This document shows, in pieces, positions 34,158 through 42,244 of a stretch of 50,941 bases of DNA. The translations under genes were made by a program, and so were the position numbers. Within the stretch, counting starts at the first letter, position 1. Each line of letters begins with the position of its first letter. The stretch spans positions 1-50,941 of the forward strand of contig CALUMK010000018.1 of assembly GCA_944321735.1 (NCBI GenBank). Direction: 5' to 3'. Under the pieces are notes generated by a model, which saw only the letters and a list, made by a program, of their open reading frames with translations, ran no database searches and was not told where the DNA came from. Source of the stretch: an uncultured Bacteroidales bacterium. Lineage in GTDB: Bacteria > Bacteroidota > Bacteroidia > Bacteroidales > P3.

Positions 34158-34280
34158 AAACGCCGCAGAAGGAGGCAGATACGAGGCGTCGAGTTGAAGC
34201 GCGGCGCGGGAGCGTACTTTTGTACGTGACCAAGCCGCGCAAAACTCGCAACGAAGTAGATGCCCCCTTATGCGGCGTTT
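34158..34280 (+). repeat. Long-hairpin intergenic element, copy D
   Basis: The left arm AAACGCCGCAGAAGGAGGCA (34158) pairs with the right arm, reverse complement AAACGCCGCATAAGGGGGCA. The apex is CGTAC-TTTT-GTACG (34213-34226). Middle stems are CGAGTT/AACTCG and GCGCGGC/GCCGCGC, which differ from those of copies E and F but stay paired. GA/GA mismatches sit next to TAC/GTA and next to the apex stem. The right arm encodes the last residues (NAA) and the stop of the YitT-family gene. Confidence 0.78.
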
Positions 34281-35272
34281 GAACGGAGAGCCTTGAACCC
34301 ACGCCCCATAACCTCGCTCGAATCGCTCACCGACACAAAAGCGTCCGGATCGGCATCGCTAAGCAGGTTGCGCAGGGTCACTAATTCACGACGGGTCAAA
34401 GAAACATATACCAAGTCGCGCTCCAGACCCTGATAAAGCCCTTTGGCATGGATATGGGTACCGCCCCGCTTCATTTTGGAGATAATCACCTCGCGCACAG
34501 CATCATATTTATTGGTGACAATAAACACTGTCTTGTAGGACTTGAGGCCATCCACCACGATATCGATAACCTTGCCTTCAATCACAATCAACAGGATGGA
34601 GTAAATCGGCAAGCGGAAACCCTTGCCCAGAACCAAAGTGGACAACGTAATCGTGGTATCGACAATGATAACCAAGGTCCCCAGCGGAAGATGCGTGTAC
34701 TTGTTGATAATCATCGAAATGATATCGCTACCGCCCGAAGTGGCCCCCGACTTGAAAATCAAGCCGATCGCAATCCCGTAAATCAGACCGGCCACAATCG
34801 TGTTCATGAAATAGTCCGGCACGAACCACACCAGCTGTTCGCCTTGGCCGATAGAACACATCGTATTCTGCATATATTCCGGCATCGCCGCCACCTGGCT
34901 GGCATCCAGAATGCCGTTATGCAGGATAGGCGCGTAGCCCCAATAGGTTTCAATGACCCAAGTGGCCCCCAGAATCACGAAAGTGGACAGAATCGTCTTG
35001 AAACCGAAACGCGGCCCCAGAATCAACGTCCCGATAATCAGCAAAGGAATATCCATGCAAGCCGCCAAATAGCTGACCTTCCAATGCACAATGGCATTCA
35101 AAACGTTAGAGAGACCGTAAGTCCCGCCGGGCGCCAGACCGTAAGGCGTGGCGAACTTGATGTTCCCGAACGCGAAAATAATACTCCCGCTGATTACCAA
35201 CAGATAGGAAATCAACTCCTTCTTGTTGAACCACTGGTCCTTGGTAAAAGAATTCTTCAGAGCCGTAGCCAT
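34268..35272 (-). CDS. YitT-family membrane protein (DUF161 and DUF2179)
   Basis: A 334-residue inner-membrane protein. Five or six hydrophobic helices (YLLVISGSIIFAFGNIKFAT, GLAPGGTYGLSNVL, then SGATSGGSDIISMIINKYTHL) form the YitT domain; the C-terminal DUF2179 part (FIVTNKYDAVREVIISKMKRGGTHI, YVSLTRRELVTLRNLLSDADPDAFVSV) is a small cytosolic domain. Function is unknown; substrate transport is assumed by family. Its last codons and stop lie in hairpin element D. Confidence 0.85.
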   Translation of the reverse strand: MATALKNSFTKDQWFNKKELISYLLVISGSIIFAFGNIKFATPYGLAPGGTYGLSNVLNAIVHWKVSYLAACMDIPLLIIGTLILGPRFGFKTILSTFVILGATWVIETYWGYAPILHNGILDASQVAAMPEYMQNTMCSIGQGEQLVWFVPDYFMNTIVAGLIYGIAIGLIFKSGATSGGSDIISMIINKYTHLPLGTLVIIVDTTITLSTLVLGKGFRLPIYSILLIVIEGKVIDIVVDGLKSYKTVFIVTNKYDAVREVIISKMKRGGTHIHAKGLYQGLERDLVYVSLTRRELVTLRNLLSDADPDAFVSVSDSSEVMGRGFKALRSNAA

Positions 35273-35311
35273 AATCCACCTATTTTAAAATCTACTTGGA
35301 AAAAAACTGCG

Positions 35312-35366
35312 CCCGGCAAAGCCCGAACCTCGTCCGGCCCTGCGCCCGGCTTGCAATCCATTTAAA
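35312..35366 (+). repeat. Short hairpin repeat, copy 3 (decayed)
   Basis: CCCGGCAAA, a weakened stem (CCGAAC...GTCCGG), TGCGCCCGGCTTGCA and CATTTAAA mark the same unit as copies 1 and 2. The stem now has mismatches and the -7 box is lost. It lies between the YitT-family gene and tsf. Confidence 0.45.
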
Positions 35367-35374
35367 TGCAATTA

Positions 35375-35398
35375 TTTTTTGAACGAACCCATCGGGAT
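35375..35398 (-). repeat. 24-bp dispersed repeat, copy 2
   Basis: Matches the unit at 33206-33229 with a single G/A difference. It lies right beside short hairpin repeat copy 3. Confidence 0.5.
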
Positions 35399-35445
35399 CA
35401 GCGCACGCCTGCCAGCACATCCGCGCCAACCACCAAACACAAAAA

Positions 35446-35474
35446 GAGGGTGGCTAAAAAAATTAGTCACCCTC
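35446..35474 (-). terminator. Terminator of tsf
   Basis: Reverse strand: GAGGGTGACTAA pairs with TTAGCCACCCTC (one mismatch) and runs into TTTTTG. It lies 20 nt after the tsf stop. Confidence 0.85.
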
Positions 35475-35493
35475 CCCTATAATCAAAATCCGA

Positions 35494-36321
35494 TTAAGCA
35501 CCCAACTGTACACGACGGAAAGCCGTAATCACAGCACCGCCGCCATTCTGCTTCACATAGTCGGCCACGCTCAGCTTGCCGTCCATGATGAATTCCTGAT
35601 GAACCAAGGTGTTTTCCTTGTAGAACTTGTTCATACGGCCCATCGCGATTTTTTCAATCATGTTTTCAGGCTTGCCTTCAGCGCGGGTGGCTTCCTTGGC
35701 CACTTCCATTTCGCGGGCAATCACATCAGCCGGAACTTCCTTCTCGCTCAAAGCGATAGGATTCATGGCAGCCACCTGCATCGTCACATTGTGACCTACT
35801 TCAGGATTGGCATCCGCCTTGTCGAACGAAACCAAGGTAGCCAGTTTGTTGCCGTTGTGGTTGTAAGCGAAAACCACCGGAGCTTCCAGAAATTCATAGT
35901 GAGGAATTTCCATCTTTTCGCCAATCTTGCCCACCAAGTCAGTGATATGGTCGGCCACCGTGCGGTCGTCCACCTTCAAAGCCATGACTTCTTCCTTGGT
36001 CTTTGCCTTGGCAGCCAAAGCCAGTTCGGCCATCTTGCGAACCAAGCCGGTAAATTCATCGTTCTTGGCAACAAAGTCCGTTTCGCAGCTCAAGCAAACG
36101 ATGCAGCCGAAGCCCTTGTCGGCCGTTACCTGTGCCCAAACCATGCCTTCCTTGGCTTCCTTGTCGGCGCGGTTGGCAGCCACCTTCTGGCCTTTCTTAC
36201 GCAAATAATCGATTGCCTTTTCGAAGTCGCCTTCGCATTCGGTCAAAGCCTTCTTGCAATCCATCATACCGGCTCCGGTCATTTGGCGGAGCTTGTTTAC
36301 ATCAGCAGCAGTAATAGCCAT
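35494..36321 (-). CDS. tsf: Elongation factor Ts
   Basis: A 275-residue nucleotide exchange factor for EF-Tu. The N-terminal UBA-like part (AADVNKLRQMTGAGMMDCKKAL), the core contact motif (CLSCETDFVAKNDEF) and the dimerisation/coiled parts are present. It is downstream of rpsB; the two are separated by hairpin element C, and the terminator at 35446-35474 closes the operon. Confidence 0.97.
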   Translation of the reverse strand: MAITAADVNKLRQMTGAGMMDCKKALTECEGDFEKAIDYLRKKGQKVAANRADKEAKEGMVWAQVTADKGFGCIVCLSCETDFVAKNDEFTGLVRKMAELALAAKAKTKEEVMALKVDDRTVADHITDLVGKIGEKMEIPHYEFLEAPVVFAYNHNGNKLATLVSFDKADANPEVGHNVTMQVAAMNPIALSEKEVPADVIAREMEVAKEATRAEGKPENMIEKIAMGRMNKFYKENTLVHQEFIMDGKLSVADYVKQNGGGAVITAFRRVQLGA

Positions 36322-36346
36322 TTTCTATAGTCTTTTATAAAAACCC

Positions 36347-36465
36347 GGCGTGTGATAACGAACAATCTGCTTCGTTGCACTCCCTTGGCAGAATCCTCAC
36401 GCACGAAAGTGCGCTCCGGTTCGCCTGCGGTCGCGCGCCTCGCATCTTATCCGTTCTGACACGCC
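36347..36465 (-). repeat. Long-hairpin intergenic element, copy C, inside the rpsB-tsf operon
   Basis: The left arm GGCGTGTGATAACGAACAAT (36347) pairs with the right arm, reverse complement GGCGTGTCAGAACGGATAAG. The apex is CGCAC-GAAA-GTGCG (36400-36413), which changes the usual CGTAC/GTACG on both sides together. It begins 20 nt after the rpsB stop. Its conserved boxes face the opposite way, relative to the upstream gene, from the other full copies. Confidence 0.75.
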
Positions 36466-36485
36466 GAGCTGAATCAATTATTAAA

Positions 36486-37382
36486 TTACTTCTTGGAAAC
36501 TTTCTTGGCTCCAGCCGGAGAAGAGCGACGCGGCCGGCGTTCACGATGACCTTCTTCCGAAGAATCCTCATCCGCAACACGCTTGCGTTTCTTTTCGCTG
36601 CCCCCTTCGTTTTCTTCTTCATCCATGCCGTCCACAGCCAGTCTTTCTTCGCTTTCGGCGGCTTCTTCCTCTTCCTTCTGCTGATCCTTGTCGAGCTTGC
36701 GTTCGGTCAAGCCTTCTTCTATCGCGTTCACAACCTGTTCCACGATAATCGCAATCGACTTGGAAGCATCATCATTTGCCGGAATCACAAAGTCCACCAA
36801 ATCCGGGTTCACGTTGGTATCGACCATGGCGAAAACCGGGATATTCAGACGGCGGGCTTCAGCCACCGCGATATGTTCCTTGTTGATATCCACTACGAAG
36901 ATAGCCGACGGCAGCCGACTCAAATCGGCAATGGAACCCAAGTTCTTTTCAAGCTTTTCCTTTTCACGCGAAATCTGCAAGCGTTCCCTCTTGGAAAGGG
37001 TTTCGAACTGCTTGTCGTTCATCAGACGGTCTATGCTGGCCATCTTCTTCACCGCCTTGCGGATTGTGGTGAAGTTCGTCAACATACCGCCCGGCCAACG
37101 TTCGGTCACGTAAGGCATATTGACACGCTGAACCTGTTCAGCCACGATAGCGCGAGCCTGTTTCTTGGTGGCTACAAAGAGAATCTTACGACCCGACTTG
37201 GCAATCTGCTTGATAGCCGCGCAGGCCTCATCCAATTTGGCTTCTGTTTTCTGGAGGTCAATGATGTGGATCCCGTTCTTTTCGGCAAAGATATAAGGAG
37301 CCATTTTGGGATTCCACTTTCTTCTTAGGTGGCCGAAATGCACACCTGCATCGAGCAATTGCTCAAAAGTTACTCTGGACAT
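36486..37382 (-). CDS. rpsB: 30S ribosomal protein S2 with long charged tail
   Basis: A 298-residue ribosomal protein. The family core is clear: FEQLLDAGVHFGHLRRKWNPKM, FVATKKQARAIV, ERWPGGMLTNFTTIRK and NIPVFAMVDTNVNPDLVDFVIPANDDA. From about residue 229 there is a 70-residue low-complexity tail, first acidic (KEEEEAAESEE), then basic (ERRPRRSSPAGAKKVSKK), longer than in most bacteria. The tail is probably disordered. Upstream are rplM and rpsI on the same strand. Confidence 0.96.
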   Translation of the reverse strand: MSRVTFEQLLDAGVHFGHLRRKWNPKMAPYIFAEKNGIHIIDLQKTEAKLDEACAAIKQIAKSGRKILFVATKKQARAIVAEQVQRVNMPYVTERWPGGMLTNFTTIRKAVKKMASIDRLMNDKQFETLSKRERLQISREKEKLEKNLGSIADLSRLPSAIFVVDINKEHIAVAEARRLNIPVFAMVDTNVNPDLVDFVIPANDDASKSIAIIVEQVVNAIEEGLTERKLDKDQQKEEEEAAESEERLAVDGMDEEENEGGSEKKRKRVADEDSSEEGHRERRPRRSSPAGAKKVSKK

Positions 37383-37565
37383 ATCTGATTTTTTTGTTTA
37401 CGTTCTCTAAAACAATCACCCGGTAGCCAGACGGATCCGGGCAATTTGGATTCTAAACGGGAATTTCGACCCTCAAGCACTGCGAGCGAACCCGCAGCAA
37501 ATCCTGCGACACAGCCCCAAGTCTCCGACATCGGCAGAGAACCCGGAGCTGCGGCAAGAAATATA

Positions 37566-37952
37566 CTAACGCTTGCTGAACTGGAAACGTTTACGAGCTT
37601 TGGGACGACCCGGTTTCTTTCTTTCAACCATACGCGGGTCACGGGTCAGAAGACCCTTGGCCTTCAGCGGGGCACGGTATTCGGCATCGATGGAGCACAA
37701 AGCGCGGGCGATACCCAAACGCAAAGCTTCCACCTGACCGCGGATACCACCGCCATCCAGGTTAGCCTTCACATCGAACTGATTCAAGGTACCTGTCACC
37801 TCAAAAGCCTGGTTAGCCACATACTGCAGCATGGGCGTGGGGAAATAGGTCTTGTAATCCTTACCGTTTACCACGATATTTCCGCTTCCGGCTGTCAGAT
37901 ACACGCGAGCCACAGCGGTCTTTCTTCTACCTGTTTTATTTGTAACTTCCAT
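37566..37952 (-). CDS. rpsI: 30S ribosomal protein S9
   Basis: A 128-residue protein, full length, with the family features [34 protein letters not shown], and the basic C-terminal end [24 protein letters not shown] that reaches toward the P-site tRNA. It follows rplM by 2 nt, the standard pair. Confidence 0.97.
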   Translation of the reverse strand: MEVTNKTGRRKTAVARVYLTAGSGNIVVNGKDYKTYFPTPMLQYVANQAFEVTGTLNQFDVKANLDGGGIRGQVEALRLGIARALCSIDAEYRAPLKAKGLLTRDPRMVERKKPGRPKARKRFQFSKR

Positions 37953-37954
37953 GA

Positions 37955-38410
37955 CTATTTGAGATCTTTAACATTAATCAGCTCGGGTTTCTGCGCCTGA
38001 TAAGGATGTTCGGGACCTGCAAAAACATGCAGGTTGCGGAACATCTGACGACCCAGAATCGTCTTAGGCAGCATTCCTCTCACAGCGTGTTCGATGATGA
38101 AGCAAGGCTTGCGGCGCAGCATCTCTGCCGGCGTAGCGAAACGTTGCCCGCCCGGATAACCCGTATGACGGACATACACCTTGTCTGTCTTTTTCTTTCC
38201 GGTGAGGAGCACTTTCTCAGCGTTGATCACCACTACGTAATCGCCACAATCCACATGCGGCGTGAAATTGGTCTTGTACTTCCCACGCAACAAAGAAGCA
38301 ACTTCGGAAGCAAGACGTCCCAAGCTTTGGTTTTCGGCATCCACCAAAACCCATTTCTTGTTGGCCGTTTTTTTGTTGGCCGAAATGGTTTTGTAGGTCA
38401 AGGTATTCAT
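37955..38410 (-). CDS. rplM: 50S ribosomal protein L13
   Basis: A 151-residue early-assembly ribosomal protein with [44 protein letters not shown] and [20 protein letters not shown]. The start is the ATG at 38410 because the promoter at 38464-38494 overlaps the extra upstream codons of the frame. First gene of the rplM-rpsI unit. Confidence 0.97.
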   Translation of the reverse strand: MNTLTYKTISANKKTANKKWVLVDAENQSLGRLASEVASLLRGKYKTNFTPHVDCGDYVVVINAEKVLLTGKKKTDKVYVRHTGYPGGQRFATPAEMLRRKPCFIIEHAVRGMLPKTILGRQMFRNLHVFAGPEHPYQAQKPELINVKDLK

Positions 38411-38463
38411 TTTCAAACTATTTTTATCATTCAACCTCCTGCACACGCTGCGCAAAGGGAGCG

Positions 38464-38494
38464 CAAAGATAACACAAGTTTTTTTTATGAACAA
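38464..38494 (-). promoter_or_regulatory. Promoter of rplM-rpsI
   Basis: Reverse strand: TTG (38494-38492), a 20-bp spacer containing an A tract, and TATCTTTG (38471-38464). The leader to the ATG is about 45-50 nt. Confidence 0.7.
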
Positions 38495-38564
38495 CTATTG
38501 CACATTTTTTTTCTCCACTTTTTACCCGCAACTTGTTCACTTTCGAAAGACTCCGCCATTCCGC

Positions 38565-39467
38565 CTATCCGGCGCACCCATCCTCCTTCCGTGCCGCCAC
38601 GCCCAACTCCCCGAGACGGAAGAAGTCGAACTCGCGCATACTCGGTTTAGGCGAAAGCAAATTCCGCACCAGCCGTTTCCGCATCAGCCTGTAGGCAATT
38701 GACAGCAGCCACCCCATGCCAAAATTCCGAATCCGCAAATACGTGCCCAGCAAGCGGCTCTCATCCTCGATACCCGGGTATCTTCCACTTCGATAAATAC
38801 GCCACAGGTTTTCCCCTGCCGTTACAGACTTGGCAAGCATCACTTCGTTGGTATCCAGCCCCAGATGCAACAAAGGATTGTCTATCTGGCTCACCCTGAC
38901 TCCCAGCTGCCTCAATTCAAGCCCCATCACCGTGTCCTCGTGCCCGTAACCCGCAGGAAAATCTCTGTCTTCCCTCAACTCACGCATCACCGCAGCCGGA
39001 ATCATGTAATTAAAACAGCTCAACCCTTTCTTCACATCCTGGCGGCACTCCCTTTGACGCTCGTAGGTCAGACGCAAGCTGTGCCCGGCATCCTGCACCG
39101 TTTCCGGCCGGGAAGCCAATCCCCCCACCAGCACCTCCCGCGTGCCGGACTCCGCATAAGACAAATATTTCCGGATGAAGTCCGGGCGAACCACCCGGGC
39201 ATCGCTATCTATGCAAACCAAATACGGGAAACGTGCCAATGTCGGCATCAGATACCTCATCCTATACCTTCCCCTGTTTTCCTTGCAGACAATATGACGG
39301 ACATTCTGCAACTGCTCCATCGGCGAATTGTCTTCCACACATCGCGTGGAACCATCCTCAAAGACCAAAATCTCGAAAGCCCCCCCGCATTCCTGAAGCT
39401 GCTTGTGCAAATCCCGGACCAGTGCCAGACAATTGTAATTGTAATTAGGAATCAGAACGGATAACAT
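38565..39467 (-). CDS. Glycosyltransferase family 2
   Basis: A 300-residue cytosolic or membrane-associated GT-A transferase. MLSVLIPNYNYNCLALVRDL, the donor-site EDGSTRCVEDN, CKENRGRYRMRYLM, and the metal-binding CIDSDARVV are visible. The ATG at 39467 gives the expected family start; the upstream frame has seven extra residues. Not part of an evident glycan cluster, so its product is unknown. Confidence 0.85.
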   Translation of the reverse strand: MLSVLIPNYNYNCLALVRDLHKQLQECGGAFEILVFEDGSTRCVEDNSPMEQLQNVRHIVCKENRGRYRMRYLMPTLARFPYLVCIDSDARVVRPDFIRKYLSYAESGTREVLVGGLASRPETVQDAGHSLRLTYERQRECRQDVKKGLSCFNYMIPAAVMRELREDRDFPAGYGHEDTVMGLELRQLGVRVSQIDNPLLHLGLDTNEVMLAKSVTAGENLWRIYRSGRYPGIEDESRLLGTYLRIRNFGMGWLLSIAYRLMRKRLVRNLLSPKPSMREFDFFRLGELGVAARKEDGCAG

Positions 39468-39558
39468 ATCGGTTGGTTTTGGTGGCAAGGGAATCCACGC
39501 CCGGGCCTGTCACGGCAGCCACGGGAAATCAATCTGCAAGGAGAAAACAGCCAATCCA

Positions 39559-39801
39559 TCAAGGTACAGGATCGTATCCACTTCCACCCCAAGGATGACA
39601 ACGCGACAAACGCTTTATTGTCAGCCAAGTTCCTTTAAACGGCCCATACTTGCGCAAGGCCTGTACCGCATATTCCGAACAAGTAGGCGTAAACCGGCAA
39701 CTGTTAGGCAAAAACGGCGAAATACAAATCTGATAAAAACGAACACATGCCCACAAGAGCCACATCAACGCGGCACATACCCCCTGCCACAACTTACGCA
39801 T
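39559..39801 (-). CDS. yidD: Membrane protein insertion efficiency factor
   Basis: An 80-residue protein with [20 protein letters not shown], the conserved [36 protein letters not shown] and [14 protein letters not shown]. It associates with the membrane and aids YidC-dependent insertion. The ATG at 39801 lies inside the 3' end of rnpA (8-nt overlap), which shows co-translation and the classic rnpA-yidD order. Confidence 0.93.
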   Translation of the reverse strand: MRKLWQGVCAALMWLLWACVRFYQICISPFLPNSCRFTPTCSEYAVQALRKYGPFKGTWLTIKRLSRCHPWGGSGYDPVP

Positions 39802-40366
39802 GATGCAGACGGGAAGAGAGCGTTTTGATAGCCTGTTCGACATAGGCGTTCATTTGCGGCAAAGTTACACTTCTATTTCCAGTAAATTGCAAGAAAATCA
39901 ATAAAATTTTTCCCGAAGGCACCAAGCGGGCAAAAGCCTCCTTATGCGCTCTGTAGGCTTCCCGCAGCAACCGCTTAACCCTATTGCGGTCCACAGCATG
40001 CCTGAAAACCCTTTTAGGCGCATGCACCATGACACGGCAAGGCACAAGACCCTCTTCCGAGGACGGCATTGCCGCTCCTTCTTCCAACAAATAAAAAACC
40101 TGCAAAGATGAAACCGCAGGACGAAAAGACTTCCCCTTTTTCCGCTTTTTGACCCGGTGCGATTCAAAACGAGTATCACGATTTCCCTCAGATTCGCCCG
40201 CCCCCGTCGGATGAACAGGGGAAGCCGCCGAAAACATCTGCCCCGCAATCGATTGCTCCGAAGCCTCCTCCAAAGGCAAAACCACCGAGAACCTCCTTCC
40301 CTTGGAAAAAAGCATCTTCACCGGCCCCTCTCCCCACAAACGCTCCGCTTTCGACAATGTTGGCAT
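39794..40366 (-). CDS. rnpA: Ribonuclease P protein component with an inserted segment
   Basis: A 190-residue protein; bacterial RnpA is usually 110-140. The N-terminus [20 protein letters not shown], the signature [17 protein letters not shown] (about 123-139), and the last beta strand are all present. Between strand one (FSVVLPL) and strand two (LQVFYLLEE) lies an insert of about 55 residues (about 33-88) rich in Ser, Gly, Arg and Lys, including [13 protein letters not shown]. The insert falls in a loop of the known fold, so function as tRNA 5' processing cofactor is likely kept. Confidence 0.92.
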   Translation of the reverse strand: MPTLSKAERLWGEGPVKMLFSKGRRFSVVLPLEEASEQSIAGQMFSAASPVHPTGAGESEGNRDTRFESHRVKKRKKGKSFRPAVSSLQVFYLLEEGAAMPSSEEGLVPCRVMVHAPKRVFRHAVDRNRVKRLLREAYRAHKEAFARLVPSGKILLIFLQFTGNRSVTLPQMNAYVEQAIKTLSSRLHHA

Positions 40367-40441
40367 CGCTCTATAAATCTTCTCAACGCATTACGGCCTG
40401 CGACCCTCCGGAAGCGGCCTCAAAAACACACAGGATAACCT

Positions 40442-41413
40442 CTATTTCTGAGCCCGCGCCATCTGGCCAATCCGCCCCCCCTTCTTACCAGCAATCACAG
40501 CCAAAGCCGCCGCCTTGTTAGCCGCCACCTTGCTCTCTATGGTCTTCCTTGCCCGTGCAGCCGCATCCTTCCCCTTCAAATCTTCCTTCGCCCCATTGGC
40601 CGTCGAAGCCGAAGCCTTATGATAAGCATACTTCTCCGCAATCTTCGGCAAATCCCACCCATGCTTGCTCAAATCGTTCAAAAACTCTTCCAATGCCTGC
40701 ACCATCGAACTGGACGTGGGCGTAGGCGCCAGAAGGTTTACCGTAAGCCCTGCCTGTTGCGCAGCCTCGGCCACCGAAGCCCCGAACGTGGCGATAAGCC
40801 GACCTTCCTGCTTGAAATCCGGGAAATTCTCGAACAAAGACCTAACCCCTACCGGGCTAAACATCACCAACATGTCAAAATCCTTGGCATCCAGCTCCCC
40901 GGCCACCTTGGTAGGCACTGTCCGGTACATCGGAGCCTTCTGCAAGGCGATCTTGGACTTGGCGAAAGCCGCCGGCACATCCGAATTGCTTTCCTCCGAA
41001 CAAGGGAAGAGGAACTTCTCATCCTTATGCTTGACAATCACCTCCATCAAGTCGGCCGTGGTCTGCTTGCCGTAAAAAATCTTCCGCTTGCGGTACTGGA
41101 TATAAGTCTGTATATAAAACGCCACCGATTCCGAACTACAGAAGAACTTCATCGAAATAGGAATCTGCGTCCGCATCTCCTTAGCCAAACGGAAATAGTG
41201 ATCCACCGCGTTCCGGCTTGTCAAAACCACTGCCGTATAATCGAGCAAGTTAATCTTGTTCTTGCGGAATTCCAACGCGGAAATCCCTTCGATATGGAAT
41301 AGTTTCTTGAAAACGATGGAAAGGCTGAACTTATCGGCGATAGCCTTGTAAGGCGACTTTTCGTAATCGGCCGGAGCAGGTTGCGAAACGAGGATTTTCT
41401 TTACCTTCTGCAT
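40442..41413 (-). CDS. hemD: Uroporphyrinogen-III synthase with C-terminal tail
   Basis: A 323-residue member of the HemD family, making uroporphyrinogen III for haem and related tetrapyrroles. The two-domain core (LVSQPAPADYEKSPYKAIA, VVLTSRNAVDHYF; LVMFSPVGVRSLFENFPDF, IATFGASVAEAAQQAGLTV, APTPTSSSMVQAL) ends near residue 258. A Lys/Ala-rich tail of about 60 residues follows (ARKTIESKVAANKAAALAVI). Its place between DUF4271 and rnpA is the usual Bacteroidetes order. Other hem genes are not in the window. Confidence 0.88.
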   Translation of the reverse strand: MQKVKKILVSQPAPADYEKSPYKAIADKFSLSIVFKKLFHIEGISALEFRKNKINLLDYTAVVLTSRNAVDHYFRLAKEMRTQIPISMKFFCSSESVAFYIQTYIQYRKRKIFYGKQTTADLMEVIVKHKDEKFLFPCSEESNSDVPAAFAKSKIALQKAPMYRTVPTKVAGELDAKDFDMLVMFSPVGVRSLFENFPDFKQEGRLIATFGASVAEAAQQAGLTVNLLAPTPTSSSMVQALEEFLNDLSKHGWDLPKIAEKYAYHKASASTANGAKEDLKGKDAAARARKTIESKVAANKAAALAVIAGKKGGRIGQMARAQK

Positions 41414-41532
41414 ATTTCCAAAACTCCTTTTTCATCCCATCCCAAAAAGACAGGAACCGGGGGTGACTGCTCCGGCCGATACCCGTTCAAGAACCACAAG
41501 GATGCTTGCGCACAAACAATTGCCTTACAGCA

Positions 41533-42243
41533 TTATAAGAACGAAAATATCCGCCAAAAGCATACAAATGGCAATATTTCAAGGGCGCAAAGGTAAACAA
41601 AAATATGCAGGGGAGAAAACCGGCTGTACTCCCGACCCTCTATAACAAAACGTAACATCTTAATCACAAAGCACATACAATACAAGATAATCAAAACAAC
41701 CATAAGCGTTTTGAGGAAAATCCCGTCCAGCCTCATGCACAAGGCCAGCAACGGAAGGCAAATCAAAGAAAACGACAAATCGTAATACAGCCCCGTCTTC
41801 CAAGCAAAGGACGAAAGGCGCATTTCATCGAGGATGAAACCCACAAGACGCAAGACAAAATATTTCACCGCATACCAGCAAGCCGACAACGCCAAACCAA
41901 GCACAATCAAAACCTGTCCATGCGTCCAACCCGCCCAGGAATGCCCGCCCAGAACCGGCAAGGCAGGAAACACCTCCTTATAATTCACCAACCAGACCCA
42001 CCAAGAATAAGACGTAAACGAAACACAGAAAAACAAGCCGTTCACCCAGCCCGACGGCATATTCCCATCCCGGAAAGCCGCCCGGACCGGCTTATCGAAG
42101 TTCCGGAAATCGAACAAAGCTTGAAACAAGACACCTATCTGCTTGAAATAACGCTGTACTACCCAAGCATACAGCAAAAGCCCCGCAACCAACCACAAAT
42201 CCATGTTCCAGAAGGTCGCCTCCGGCATCGGATTCCATTGCAT
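41533..42243 (-). CDS. DUF4271 membrane protein
   Basis: A 236-residue polytopic membrane protein with about six hydrophobic helices (DLWLVAGLLLYAWVVQRYF, QVLIVLGLALSACWYAVKYF, LSFSLICLPLLALCM, VLIILYCMCFVIKML). DUF4271 is found in Bacteroidetes directly upstream of hemD, as here. Function unknown. It starts 1 nt after the gldA-like stop, indicating co-transcription. Confidence 0.82.
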   Translation of the reverse strand: MQWNPMPEATFWNMDLWLVAGLLLYAWVVQRYFKQIGVLFQALFDFRNFDKPVRAAFRDGNMPSGWVNGLFFCVSFTSYSWWVWLVNYKEVFPALPVLGGHSWAGWTHGQVLIVLGLALSACWYAVKYFVLRLVGFILDEMRLSSFAWKTGLYYDLSFSLICLPLLALCMRLDGIFLKTLMVVLIILYCMCFVIKMLRFVIEGREYSRFSPLHIFVYLCALEILPFVCFWRIFSFL

Positions 42244-42244
42244 C

